The position numbers and the translations under genes were made by a program. A DNA stretch of 64,000 bases from Noviherbaspirillum aerium (lineage in GTDB: Bacteria > Pseudomonadota > Gammaproteobacteria > Burkholderiales > Burkholderiaceae_D): NCBI RefSeq assembly GCF_008929045.1, contig NZ_VFAH01000015.1, positions 1 through 64,000 on the forward strand. Direction: 5' to 3'. The notes below the pieces were generated by a model, which was given only the letters and a program-made list of their open reading frames with translations, had not been told where the DNA came from and ran no database searches. Positions 27,037 to 36,001 of this stretch are shown in pieces (within the stretch, counting starts at the first letter, position 1; every line of letters begins with the position of its first letter).

Positions 27037-28308
27037 ATGTGCAATGCTTCGACACCTACGCCTCTAACCCCTCCCTATTCCAACATTGCAGCGTCAAGCC
27101 ATGACAAGGCGGTCGGCTCTGCCCGCCGCCGCCTGTGGGATCTGTGTTCCCACTGCCACTGCCCGGTGATCGGCGTGTGCCTGTCGCTGGGCGCGCTGCG
27201 CAAGCTGCTTGCCAAATTCACGGATAGCCGCAGCATGCTCAATGATTATGAAGCCCATACCGGAGCGGTTTCCGCCTGCAGCAGCCGCAACCCCGTGTCC
27301 AACGCTCTGCAGCGGGAACTCGACCAGCGTCATGCCGTGATGATCCGGCAGTTCCGCAATCTGAAGTCGGCGGTGGAGCTTGAGCAACATTGGTCGCAGG
27401 CGCTGCAGTCCGGCGATGTCGCCGGTGCTTTCTGGGCCGGGTTGACCCACGGGCAGTGCAATCCGGTGCTGGAGGAACAGATGTGCCGGGATATTCATAT
27501 GCTGCAGCACCAGGCGGGCGCGGAAATGCGCGACACGCGCACCCGTCTCGCCATGCTGAAGAAGGAAAACGCCGGGCTGGGCGAAGAATTGCAGCGGGTG
27601 CAGGACAAGGCCAAGCGCGCCCAGGCAGAAAAGGCAGAAAAGCTGGAATGGCTTGAAACGGCGCTGATGCGCACCCGGGCCGAATGCATCGCCAAGGATA
27701 CGGCGATCGCCAGCCTGCAGGCTGAACTTGATGAAATAAGGCAATCCGCTCCCGGATTGCCGCTTCGGCTGCAGCTTCGCGATCAGAATGCGCGCCTGCA
27801 GGAGAGAATCGCCATACTGGAGCGCCAGAATGCCTTGTTCCGGGCTGCCGCTCCGAGCATTGCCGCGCCTGCGCCGTCGCCCAACGAACGGCAAGCGGTG
27901 AAGCAAGCCGTGTCCACCGACAACGGCGTGTCCGACCTGCAGGCGGTCAACAAGGCGTGCACCTCTCTCGACCGGAAGACGGTGCTGTGCGTCGGCGGGC
28001 GGGACGGCAACATTGCCGCCTATCGACGCCTCATCGAACATGTCGGCGGCCAGTTCGCCCATCACGACGGCGGCAGGCAGGACAATCTCAAGCAGCTTGA
28101 CTACAGCCTCGCCGCAGCCGACCTCGTGATATGCCAGACCGGCTGCATCAGCCACAATGCCTACTGGCGGGTAAAGGAACATTGCAAGCGCACCGGCACG
28201 CGCTGCATGTTCGTTGAAAATCCGAGTGTTTCGAGCCTGTCCAAGGGCATCGAAGCACTGGCGGCATCGCCGTCACCGGTGCACGAAGCCGGCGTCCCGG
28301 ACGTCTAG
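27037..28308 (+). CDS. DUF2325-domain protein, probably Fur-regulated
   Basis: A 423-residue soluble protein in three parts. The N-terminus has a Cys/His cluster (LCSHCHCPVIGVC, Cys37/40/42/48) and GALRKLLAK. The middle (about 160-275) is a coiled coil. The C-terminal DUF2325 domain (314-423) has VLCVGGRDGNIAAYRRLIE, FAHHDGG, ADLVICQTGCISHNAYWRVK and CMFVENPSVSSL. The clustered Cys/His residues suggest metal binding. It lies behind a strong Fur box and opposite the hybrid kinase, which makes an iron-limitation role likely. The biochemical activity of this family is unknown. Confidence 0.8.
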   Translation: MCNASTPTPLTPPYSNIAASSHDKAVGSARRRLWDLCSHCHCPVIGVCLSLGALRKLLAKFTDSRSMLNDYEAHTGAVSACSSRNPVSNALQRELDQRHAVMIRQFRNLKSAVELEQHWSQALQSGDVAGAFWAGLTHGQCNPVLEEQMCRDIHMLQHQAGAEMRDTRTRLAMLKKENAGLGEELQRVQDKAKRAQAEKAEKLEWLETALMRTRAECIAKDTAIASLQAELDEIRQSAPGLPLRLQLRDQNARLQERIAILERQNALFRAAAPSIAAPAPSPNERQAVKQAVSTDNGVSDLQAVNKACTSLDRKTVLCVGGRDGNIAAYRRLIEHVGGQFAHHDGGRQDNLKQLDYSLAAADLVICQTGCISHNAYWRVKEHCKRTGTRCMFVENPSVSSLSKGIEALAASPSPVHEAGVPDV

Positions 28309-28328
28309 CACAAGTTGGGACAGCCACC

Positions 28329-28347
28329 TGTTTTGCATAGCAAAACA
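28329..28347. promoter_or_regulatory. Perfect inverted repeat upstream of the cyclase gene
   Basis: TGTTTTGC and GCAAAACA are exact arms around ATA. It is followed by TTGACT at 28363, a possible -35 element for the downstream gene. It may bind a regulator of the cyclase/binding-protein genes. Its loop is too short, and no T-run follows, for a normal terminator. Confidence 0.45.
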
Positions 28348-28472
28348 TTGTTCCAAAAATGTTGACTCCCCTTCCTTGTTCCGATAGCTTTTAGCGGCAA
28401 ACGTCCCGCCAAAAGAAATCACCGGCCCCGCCGGTCAACAACAAGAAGCAAGACGAACAAGGAGACAACAAC

Positions 28473-29525
28473 ATGCGCTGGAAGAACCGTCCACCCGGCT
28501 CGAACTGGGGTGATTTCGGACCCGATGATCAGCTTGGCCGCGTCAATCTCATCGGACGCGAACAAGTGCTCAAAGGCGCGGCAGAAGTGCGCGAGGGGCG
28601 CAGCTTCTGCCTTTCCCTGCCGCTGGACCTGCCAGGCGGAAACTCTCTCAATCCGCGGCGCCACCCGCCCCGCCTTGAGCCCACGTACCGCGACGACGGC
28701 AAGCCGGTGCTGAATTTCCCGATGGTGCGTGTCGATCAGGACAGTGTCGATGTCATTTCCGACGACCAGGTGCGCATTACGCTGCAGTATTCGACGCAAT
28801 GGGATTCGTTGGCGCATGTCGGCGCCTGTTTCGATGCCGACGGCGACGGCACGGAAGAAATCGTCTACTACAACGGTTTTCGGGCCGGCGAAGACATCAT
28901 GGGGCCGTTGTCCTACGGTCCGCAGGGCGAGGAAAGCGCCTGCGGCTGCGACGGCCCGCACCTGTCGCACGCGGAAGCCCTCGGCATCGAGAACATGGCA
29001 GCGCACGGCATGCAGGGGCGCGGCGTGCTGGTGGACCTCGCGCGGCACTTCGGCGACGAGCGCAAGCTGGTCGGTTACGACGAACTGCAAGCCGTCATGC
29101 AGGCCGACGGCGTCCAGGTCGAGGCCGGTGACGTACTCGTTCTGCGTACCGGATTCGCCGAAGCAGTAATGCGCATGGCCGGCAATCCCGATCCCAAGGT
29201 CCTGCACCATACCTGCAGCGTGCTGAATGGGCGCGACACCCGTCTGCTGGAATGGATCACCGAGTCAGGCATCGCAGCGCTGTGCGCCGACAACTATGCG
29301 GTGGAAGCCTACCCCGCAACCGACATGCAAGGCCGCAAATCCATCCTGCCGCTGCATCATCACTGCCTGTTCAAGCTTGGCATTCCTCTTGGCGAACTGT
29401 GGTACCTGCGCGATCTGGCAGACTGGCTGCATGCTCACCGGCGCAGCCGTTTCATGCTGACCGCGCCGCCCCTGCGCCTGCCCGGCGCGGTGGGCTCGCC
29501 GGTGACACCGATCGCCACGGTATGA
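28473..29525 (+). CDS. Cyclase-family hydrolase (PF04199-type)
   Basis: A 350-residue member of the putative cyclase/kynurenine-formamidase family, larger than the 210-residue formamidases. The typical segments are NWGDFGPDDQLGRVNLIG, TQWDSLAHVGACFDADGDG, GVLVDLARHFG, GDVLVLRTGF and LHHHCLFKLGIPLGELWYLRDL. In the metal motif the second His of HxGTHxD is replaced by Cys (HVGACFD), which may be a subfamily feature. AAGGAGA precedes the ATG. It is followed by two binding-protein genes, so it could act on a compound that they import. Confidence 0.82.
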   Translation: MRWKNRPPGSNWGDFGPDDQLGRVNLIGREQVLKGAAEVREGRSFCLSLPLDLPGGNSLNPRRHPPRLEPTYRDDGKPVLNFPMVRVDQDSVDVISDDQVRITLQYSTQWDSLAHVGACFDADGDGTEEIVYYNGFRAGEDIMGPLSYGPQGEESACGCDGPHLSHAEALGIENMAAHGMQGRGVLVDLARHFGDERKLVGYDELQAVMQADGVQVEAGDVLVLRTGFAEAVMRMAGNPDPKVLHHTCSVLNGRDTRLLEWITESGIAALCADNYAVEAYPATDMQGRKSILPLHHHCLFKLGIPLGELWYLRDLADWLHAHRRSRFMLTAPPLRLPGAVGSPVTPIATV

Positions 29526-29610
29526 GGCCCCATGTTCCCGCGACGGGAAGAAATAAGGCTCCTCCCCGCGGCGCCATAGTCAGAAATCAAGAATCGACAA
29601 GGAGACAAGC

Positions 29611-30846
29611 ATGAAGACAACACTGATCGCTTCACTCGTTGCACTGGCCACTTCCGCCTGGTCGGCATCGGCTCAAGCCCAGCAATCCACGCAGCAAGCC
29701 GCCATCTCCGACGACGCGGTGCGCATCGGCCTGCTGCTCGACATGACCAGCCTGTACGCTGACATCACCGGCACCGGCAGCGTGACTGCTGCCCAGATGG
29801 CCATCGATGACTTCGGCGGGAAGGTGCTCGGCAAGCCGGTGCAACTGGTCTACGCCGATCATCAGAACAAGGCCGACATCGCCGCCAACAAGGCGCGGGA
29901 ATGGTTCGACCGCGACAAGGTCGATGCCATCCTCGACGTTGCGGCTTCGGGTCCGGCACTGGCGGTGGCGCCGATCGCCAAGGAAAAGAACCGCATCGCC
30001 GTCTTCAGCGGCCCGGGGTCGGTGCGGCTGACCAACGACGCCTGCACGCCGGTCACCGTCCACTATGCCTACGATACCTATGCGCTGGCCAATTCGACGG
30101 CGCGTGCGGTGGTCGGCAACGGCGGCGACAGCTGGTTCTTCCTGACCGCGGATTACACCTTCGGCTCCACGCTGGAAAAGGATGCGACCGACGTCATCAA
30201 TGCCAGCGGCGGCAAGGTGCTGGGCGCGGTGCGGCATCCGCTCAACGCCTCCGATTTTTCATCCTTCCTGCTGCGCGCGCAATCCTCGGGCGCGAAGGTG
30301 GTCGGCCTGGCCAATGCCGGCGGCGACACCATCAATGCGGTCAAGGGAGCACATGAATTCCAGCTGACCGCCGGCGGCAAGCAGCGGCTGGCCGGACTGC
30401 TGGTCTACATCAATGACGTGCATACCCTCGGCCTCGACGCCGCGCAGGGCATGCTGCTGACGACGGCGTTCTACTGGGACCGCGACGAGGAAACCAGGAA
30501 GTGGTCGCGCCGATTCTTCGAGAAGATGAAGAAGATGCCGAACATGAGCCAGGCCGGGCTGTACTCCTCGGTCATGCATTACCTGAAGGCGGTGCAGGCG
30601 GCCGGCAGCGACGAGACCGGCGCCGTCATGGCGCGCATGAAGCAGATGCCGATCAACGACTTCTTTGCCAAGAATGGCCGCATCCGCGAGGATGGGCGCA
30701 TGATGCATGACATGTATCTGTTCGAGGTCAAGAAAAAATCCGAATCCAAATATCCCTGGGATTACTACAAGCAAGTCTCGGTCATTCCCGCGGACAAGGC
30801 ATTCCAGCCGCTGTCCGCATCGACTTGTCCGCTGGTAAAGAAATAG
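29611..30846 (+). CDS. ABC transporter substrate-binding protein (branched-chain amino acid type)
   Basis: A 411-residue periplasmic binding protein of the LivJ/Peripla_BP_6 class. It starts with a signal peptide (MKTTLIASLVALATSAWSASAQA) followed by VRIGLLLDMTSLYADITGTG, typical of this class. Later parts are KVDAILDVAASGPALAVAPIAKEK, WFFLTADYTFGSTLEKDATD and GMLLTTAFYWDRDE. No permease or ATPase genes are adjacent, so it is an orphan binding component or works with a transporter elsewhere. AAGGAGAC precedes the start. It follows the cyclase gene by 85 bp and may be in the same unit. Confidence 0.85.
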   Translation: MKTTLIASLVALATSAWSASAQAQQSTQQAAISDDAVRIGLLLDMTSLYADITGTGSVTAAQMAIDDFGGKVLGKPVQLVYADHQNKADIAANKAREWFDRDKVDAILDVAASGPALAVAPIAKEKNRIAVFSGPGSVRLTNDACTPVTVHYAYDTYALANSTARAVVGNGGDSWFFLTADYTFGSTLEKDATDVINASGGKVLGAVRHPLNASDFSSFLLRAQSSGAKVVGLANAGGDTINAVKGAHEFQLTAGGKQRLAGLLVYINDVHTLGLDAAQGMLLTTAFYWDRDEETRKWSRRFFEKMKKMPNMSQAGLYSSVMHYLKAVQAAGSDETGAVMARMKQMPINDFFAKNGRIREDGRMMHDMYLFEVKKKSESKYPWDYYKQVSVIPADKAFQPLSASTCPLVKK

Positions 30847-30944
30847 GGGCAGAAAACGCCGGGCCTTGATGCTGCAGGAATGACTTGTCATGGTTTCGGT
30901 CTACACTACCGTTCTCAATTCAGATACTGAAAGTTGAAGCAAGC

Positions 30945-31976
30945 ATGAACATGAATACCAAGCGCCGTCGCCTCTGCCGTCTCCTGGGCACCGCCCTCAC
31001 AGGCATTGGCGCAGCCGGCGCGCTGTCTTTCGCCGGCATGTCCGCTGCGCATGCGCAGAACTATCCGACCAAGCCGATCACCATCGTGGTTCCTTTCGCG
31101 CCCGGGGGCGCGACCGACATCCTGGCGCGGGCCGTGGGAGCCGAGCTGACCAAGTCGCTCGGCCAGCAGGTCATCATCGACAACCGCCCCGGCGCCGGAG
31201 GCAACATCGGCACGCAAATCGTTTCCCGCGCCGCGCCCGACGGATACACGCTGCTCATGGGCACCGTCGGTACCCATGGCATCAACCAGTCCCTGTATCC
31301 GAAGCTGCCCTATGACCCCATCAAGGATTTCGCGCCCGTTACGCTGGTGGCGGCAGTGCCGAATGTGCTGGTCTTGAATACCGCATTTGCGGAAAAGAAC
31401 AAAATTACCGATGTAAAAAGTTTCGTCGACTATGCCAAGGCGCATCCCGGCAAGCTGAACATGGCGTCCGCCGGCAACGGCACGTCCATCCACCTGGCGG
31501 GCGAACTGTTCAAGACCATGACCAAGACCTTCATGGTGCACATTCCTTACCGAGGCTCCTCGCCCGCCATCGCCGATCTGATCGGCGGCCAGGCCGATCT
31601 GATGTTCGACAACCTGCCTTCCGCCATGGGCCATATCAAATCGGGCAAGCTTGTCGCACTTGGCGTCACCAGCAGCAAGCCCTCGGCGGCGCTGCCCCAG
31701 GTGCCGACCATCGCCTCGACCGGCGGCGCGCTCACCGGCTATGACGCAAGCTCATGGTTCGGCATCCTCGCACCGGCAGGCACGCCGAAGGAAATCGTGA
31801 CTCAGCTGCAGCAGGAAATCAGCAAGTCGCTCGCTTCGCCAGCGGTCAAGGAAAAGCTGATTGCGCAGGGAGCGGAACCGGTGGGCAATACGCCGGAACA
31901 GTTCCTGGCGCATATCCAGGCTGAAACAAAGAAATGGGCGAAGGTGGTCAAGGATTCCGGAGCCAAGGTGGATTGA
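30945..31976 (+). CDS. Tripartite tricarboxylate transporter substrate-binding protein (Bug/TctC)
   Basis: A 343-residue periplasmic Bug-type binding protein. The signal peptide starts at ATG 30945 (or 30951) and ends at SAAHAQ, then [23 protein letters not shown], the family signature. Also seen are [50 protein letters not shown], and [14 protein letters not shown]. Bug proteins are numerous orphan receptors in Burkholderiales and usually bind organic acids. No tctA/tctB genes are nearby. A strong terminator follows 20 bp after the stop, closing the cyclase-binding-protein region. Confidence 0.9.
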   Translation: MNMNTKRRRLCRLLGTALTGIGAAGALSFAGMSAAHAQNYPTKPITIVVPFAPGGATDILARAVGAELTKSLGQQVIIDNRPGAGGNIGTQIVSRAAPDGYTLLMGTVGTHGINQSLYPKLPYDPIKDFAPVTLVAAVPNVLVLNTAFAEKNKITDVKSFVDYAKAHPGKLNMASAGNGTSIHLAGELFKTMTKTFMVHIPYRGSSPAIADLIGGQADLMFDNLPSAMGHIKSGKLVALGVTSSKPSAALPQVPTIASTGGALTGYDASSWFGILAPAGTPKEIVTQLQQEISKSLASPAVKEKLIAQGAEPVGNTPEQFLAHIQAETKKWAKVVKDSGAKVD

Positions 31977-31994
31977 ACTGCGTTGCATGCTTGA

Positions 31995-32033
31995 AAAGGG
32001 AACGGCGGTCACATGCGGGCCGCCGTTCCTTTA
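31995..32033 (+). terminator. Intrinsic terminator after the Bug protein gene
   Basis: GGAACGGCGG and CCGCCGTTCC are perfect arms around an 11-base loop, extended by A/T pairs and followed by TTTAT. It lies 20 bases past the stop codon. Confidence 0.8.
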
Positions 32034-32396
32034 TCTCGACCGGACATCAAGCAAAAACAGACTGCCCGGCCTTACGCTTGTCAGGATGCCGTCAGGCTGT
32101 TCTCAGCACCCGGTCAGAATCGGAGCGCATGCTGAAGCCTCCACATCAGATCACATCAGGAGACCAGCATGCCAGACACGACTTCAGCACCTATCCCCGC
32201 TTCCTCCAACAGGACATGGGCCGACATGAACAGGATGGAGAGAACCGTCTTTACTCTCAAGGTCTGCGTGATGGTCTGCAGCGGCGGATTCATTTTTGCC
32301 AATATTCTCGCAGACGACATTGCGCCGACCGACAACGCAGCTTGACGAGTGGAATATTCAGCCGAGATGTTTGCCGCCTTGGCGAACGTGCCCGGC

Positions 32397-32840
32397 TTTG
32401 CAGTTCGTTGCCGGTGAACTTGCCGCGCTGCCGCGAATTCATATAGACCGCATAAGCGCCCCGCTCTTCCGCCTTGCGCCTGAACTCGTCGGTCTTCATG
32501 ATCTTTGCGATTGCGGTCGTCAACTTGTCGATCATCGGCTTGGAAGTGCCGGCCGCGCATAGACCACGAACCAGGACGATGCATCCAGCTTCTCGAAACC
32601 CTTGATCTTCGAAATGGTCGGCACAGCGGGCAGGCTCGGCAAGGCCGCACCGCCGGTGACCGCAAGCGCGCGCATCTTGGCGGCCTTGATATGGGCCAGC
32701 AGCGGCGGTGCCGTGGTGAAGGTCGCCACCAGAACGGTGAACGACTTCACAGGCCGCTCAGGACGCACCGCGATGTGTTGCGGTGCCACGGTCAGGTTGG
32801 CGCCCTGCGCGAAATCCTCGATCGGATCGAATGGCGGCCT
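32397..32840 (-). pseudogene. Second Bug/TctC-type binding protein, degenerate
   Basis: The minus strand encodes PPFDPIEDFAQGANLTVAPQ, then HIKAAKMRALAVTGGAALPS, LPAVPTISKIKGFEKLDASSWF, and in another frame KPMIDKLTTAIAKIMKTDEF. This order matches a Bug protein, but the N-terminus is missing, the central ~80 residues are deleted near VLVATFTTAPPLLAH, and a frameshift near 32535 breaks the PAGTSKPM segment. It is a decayed relative of the intact gene at 30945. Confidence 0.75.
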
Positions 32841-33014
32841 AGTCAGACGAGAGTGTGACGACCTGGAATCCCGAAACCAGACCAGCCATGCTGCCGAGAG
32901 CCATACCCAGGCCGGCAGCAATCAGGGCGCGGGCGGCGGCAAGCAGCAGGAACGCCATCATTCACCGCCACCAATGATGGCATGCCGGACAGGCAGGCAT
33001 GAATCGAGAGTCGT

Positions 33015-33224
33015 TTAGACTCCGCCAGCACTATTTTTAAGGAAATTAAGTTCATCTTTCAACCAACCGTCGGGAAGCTTTTTTATCTCCTCGTCGAAAG
33101 GATCCGGATTGCCGTCTTTGCTGTCCGGCGAAGACGCCGGCTTGCCGCAGCCTCCCTTTTTGTCGTCGTCATCTACCTTGCGGTAGGCGTCAGCCCCTGA
33201 TGGCGCAACTGATTGGATACCCAT
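33015..33224 (-). CDS. Small acidic hypothetical protein, 69 residues
   Basis: Starts at ATG 33222-33224 with a good ribosome-binding site (AAAGGAG 8 bases upstream). The product (MGIQSVAPSGADAYRKVDDD, then a Gly/Cys/Lys patch, then DPFDEEIKKLPDGWLKDEL) is acidic, hydrophilic and probably partly disordered. It has no signal peptide. No family is recognised. It sits among pseudogenes but itself looks intact. Confidence 0.5.
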   Translation of the reverse strand: MGIQSVAPSGADAYRKVDDDDKKGGCGKPASSPDSKDGNPDPFDEEIKKLPDGWLKDELNFLKNSAGGV

Positions 33225-33472
33225 AACATGCTCCTTTAAATAATTAGCTAGTTGAATGCTGCACAACGATGTGCCTCTATGTGTAGCGTCACGGGCAGTC
33301 TGGTTCCCGCTTATTTTCATTGCACTGAAAGTATTTGAATGTCGTGCTGAAGGCTGATCGGGACGCCGAATGATGTGGATCGGTTCGGCAGCCTGCCGCT
33401 CTCCCGCTGCATGTTTGATTTGCCGACCTATGCCACACCCGGATGCCAACGCGATCCGAACAGGAGGCCATC

Positions 33473-33582
33473 ATGCGCGAGAGAGGCAATGCCGAACTGG
33501 TCAAGCAGGCTTATGAAAGATTTCGCAGCGGCGACATTCCAGGTCTGATGGCGCTGTACGCCGACGATATCGGATGGGAACC
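33473..33582 (+). pseudogene. SnoaL/NTF2-like fold fragment
   Basis: ATG 33473 starts NAELVKQAYERFRSGDIPGL followed by MALYADDIGWE, the N-terminal helices of SnoaL-type polyketide cyclase-like proteins. After about 37 residues homology ceases and the frame reads unlike any protein, so only a fragment is left. Confidence 0.5.
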
Positions 33583-33999
33583 CGATCGCCACGAAGGCGG
33601 GGGCGGGCTGCGCAGGAAGCCCGCTCTCGCAAAAGCCGACGCACCTGCAGGCGGCAATGCCGACCCGTCGTCATCGACGTTCATACCCTGTCAAACACGC
33701 CGGACCGCCAGCGACACCGTTTTGCCGCGCCGTTATGCCCACCGCCTGCTTACCGCGAGGGCAGCGTATGGCCGTCCGGCGCCGGGCGCATATTCGCCTC
33801 TGGCGGCCGCCGGGCCTTGCAGCGCTGTCAGGCATGCGCCGGACATCAGGACTTGCTTTGGTTTCATGCCATCGACCTGCTGGTGATTGTAAGTCGCGCA
33901 TTGACGCAGTTGCCACTGTTCGGCTTTCTGCATGTGCACCATGTCCTTGGCGCGGATGTTGGCAGCAGCGCATCCGCATGCCGTCCCGATGCAGCCCCA

Positions 34000-34260
34000 A
34001 GGCATATGATCCTGCCCATGCGGCACGACCCCATAGATGCCGATGTCGGCGGCGTTCTAGGCGACCGCCTTGATGATGCCGGTGCTGATGTCTTCCTGCA
34101 GGTGGAACTGGACCTCGACCTGGTCCTGAACTTGGACCTGCTCATGGTCGGACAACAAACAGCGGATCTCGAAGGGCAGGACCTGGATGACGGCCGAAAT
34201 GTTGGCCATGACGCGCACCTGGCCGCGCAGGCTGCTGGCATATTCACGCATCTGTAAATC
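34000..34260 (-). pseudogene. LysR-type regulator remnant with in-frame stop
   Basis: The minus strand reads MREYASSLRGQVRVMANISA, then VIQVLPFEI and LQEDISTGIIKAVA, then a TAG (complement of 34057-34059), then NAADIGIYGVVPHGQD in the same frame. This is the first part of a LysR substrate-binding domain; the typical motif is ISTGI(A/V)xAVAENAADIGIF. The DNA-binding domain and C-terminal half are missing. The nonsense codon replaces the usual Glu codon (GAG to TAG). Beyond about 34000 the frame no longer resembles LysR proteins. Confidence 0.65.
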
Positions 34261-34495
34261 GAACCTTGCTGTAGGGATGGCAGAAGTATCCGGCAGGAAG
34301 TAACATGCGCTTGGCGTTCGGGCGCCGGCATTGTAGCCTGCGGGCGGGGCCGGCGTTCGCATCGGCCTGCCTCAAGCTTGCATGCTTTCGACGCAACCAC
34401 TGCGAATTTTTTCGGTCTGCAACAATAAGCCGGAAATGAATTTCAGCGCATTTCAGCGCCTTTCAGCACATGAGAGCGATACAAGAAGGAGCGAC

Positions 34496-36001
34496 ATGAA
34501 CGAACGGATGGCCAGGGATGTGGTGCTGATGTCTGCGATAGAAAACGCGGACCAGGAGCGCCGCGTTCTTTCCGACGAAGACCGGACATATGCCAGCCGC
34601 AGCGCCAATGAGCTTACCCAATGGGAACTGGCGGACAAGAATGCCAGCCGCACCCCGGACGCACAGGCCGAACTGTTCCTGGCAAAGCGGGCCGAACAGG
34701 TTTTGAAGAAAGTCGCCGATCGACATGCGGCCTTTGCGCGCTTTACCAGGCTCCCCGGCGCATGGCGGCTGCTCGGCATCGGCCTGCCGGTGATCGCCCT
34801 TCTCGCGGGCTTTCTCGCGGACCGGATCGCCGACCCTCACCGCGTCGACCTCCTCTCGCCGCCGCTGCTGATCATCCTGGGATGGAACCTGCTCGTCTAT
34901 CTCGGCCTGCTGCTCTGGCCGTTGACACGCCGGCGGCAAGCCTCCCGCGGCTGGCTGCCGGGTTTTGCCACCGGAAGGCTCGCCGCGCCGCGCAAGCTTC
35001 CGCAGCCGCTGGCAACGGCATTGTCCCGCTTCGGGGAGGAATGGAGCAGGCTGAGCATGCCGCTGAGCACTGCCCGCTTCAAGCGCATCATGCATCTGGC
35101 CGCTGCCTGCCTCGCCGCGGGGGCAATCCTGTCGCTGTATGTGCGCGGACTGCTGACCGAATACCGGGCCGGTTGGGAAAGCACCTTTCTCGACGCATCG
35201 CAGGTGCATGCGATCCTGAGCTACCTGTTCGCCCCGGCGACGATGCTGTTGGGAATCGAAGGCTTCAGTTTGCCGGATGTAAGGGCGCTGGAGACGCCGC
35301 AATCGGCTTCCCCGGCGGACGGCGCGCGCTGGGTGCATCTGTATGCGGCGACGCTGCTGCTGTTCGTCGTATTGCCCCGCCTCCTGCTCGCGCTGGCAGC
35401 CGGCTGGAAGGCGCGCAGGCTGGCGCGCCGTTTTCCCCTTGATATCGGCCAGCCCTATTTCCGCAGGCTTACCGCTCACCTCGGCCGCAGCCAGGCGTCG
35501 ATATTGCGGATCTTTCCTTACAGCTTCACCGTCGATGAAGCGCGCGACCGCAATCTCTCCTCCATTGCCCGGATGCTGATCGGCGAGCAGAGCCGGGTGA
35601 TGCTCAGGCCCTCCACCACCTATGGCGAACTGCCGCAGGACACCGCCGGCGACAAGGATATCGCGCTGACCGCCGCCCTGTTCAACATGAATGCGACGCC
35701 GGAAAAGGAAAACCACGGCGCCTTCCTCGAACAGCTGGCGCGCGGGGGACCGGGCGCTTCCACGCCCTTCTTCGCGCTCATCGACGAGTCATCCTACCTG
35801 GAACGGATCGGCGGCCAGGCCGGCGGCGAGCAAAGAATCCGGGAACGCACCGCGCTCTGGCTGCAGTTCTGCGAAATGCACAAGGTGCAGGCCATAGTCA
35901 TCAATCTTCTCGATCCCGAGTCGCGCTCGGCCGAAATGGAGCGCGGCCTCGCCACCCTTGCAACCCATGCCACCCACGCCACCTCTGGCCGCGCCCAATG
36001 A
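34496..36001 (+). CDS. DUF2868-family membrane protein
   Basis: A 501-residue inner-membrane protein. ATG 34496 has AAGGAG 7 bases upstream and is preferred over earlier in-frame starts. Hydrophobic segments occur near residues 85-110, 119-143, 200-225, 245-270 and 305-335, with a large soluble C-terminal domain (FSYTVDEARDRNLSSIARML-like region and FFALIDESSYLERIGGQAGG, ERTALWLQFCEMHK). The order matches DUF2868 proteins. Its stop overlaps the start of the DUF3482 GTPase (ATGA), which shows translational coupling. The pair probably forms a membrane-GTPase complex; the biological role is not established. Confidence 0.8.
   Translation: MNERMARDVVLMSAIENADQERRVLSDEDRTYASRSANELTQWELADKNASRTPDAQAELFLAKRAEQVLKKVADRHAAFARFTRLPGAWRLLGIGLPVIALLAGFLADRIADPHRVDLLSPPLLIILGWNLLVYLGLLLWPLTRRRQASRGWLPGFATGRLAAPRKLPQPLATALSRFGEEWSRLSMPLSTARFKRIMHLAAACLAAGAILSLYVRGLLTEYRAGWESTFLDASQVHAILSYLFAPATMLLGIEGFSLPDVRALETPQSASPADGARWVHLYAATLLLFVVLPRLLLALAAGWKARRLARRFPLDIGQPYFRRLTAHLGRSQASILRIFPYSFTVDEARDRNLSSIARMLIGEQSRVMLRPSTTYGELPQDTAGDKDIALTAALFNMNATPEKENHGAFLEQLARGGPGASTPFFALIDESSYLERIGGQAGGEQRIRERTALWLQFCEMHKVQAIVINLLDPESRSAEMERGLATLATHATHATSGRAQ

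Noticed and set aside
27094-28182. Minus-strand open frame opposite the DUF2325 gene
   Set aside because: No ribosome-binding site or family resemblance; the DUF2325 frame has strong motifs.
33574-34257. 227-codon plus-strand frame in the decaying region
   Set aside because: It runs antisense to the LysR remnant, whose motifs are recognisable, and its own sequence is low-complexity (Asp/Leu repeats).
34463-35716. 417-codon minus-strand frame opposite the DUF2868 gene
   Set aside because: No motif, no ribosome-binding site, contrary to the well-supported DUF2868 frame.
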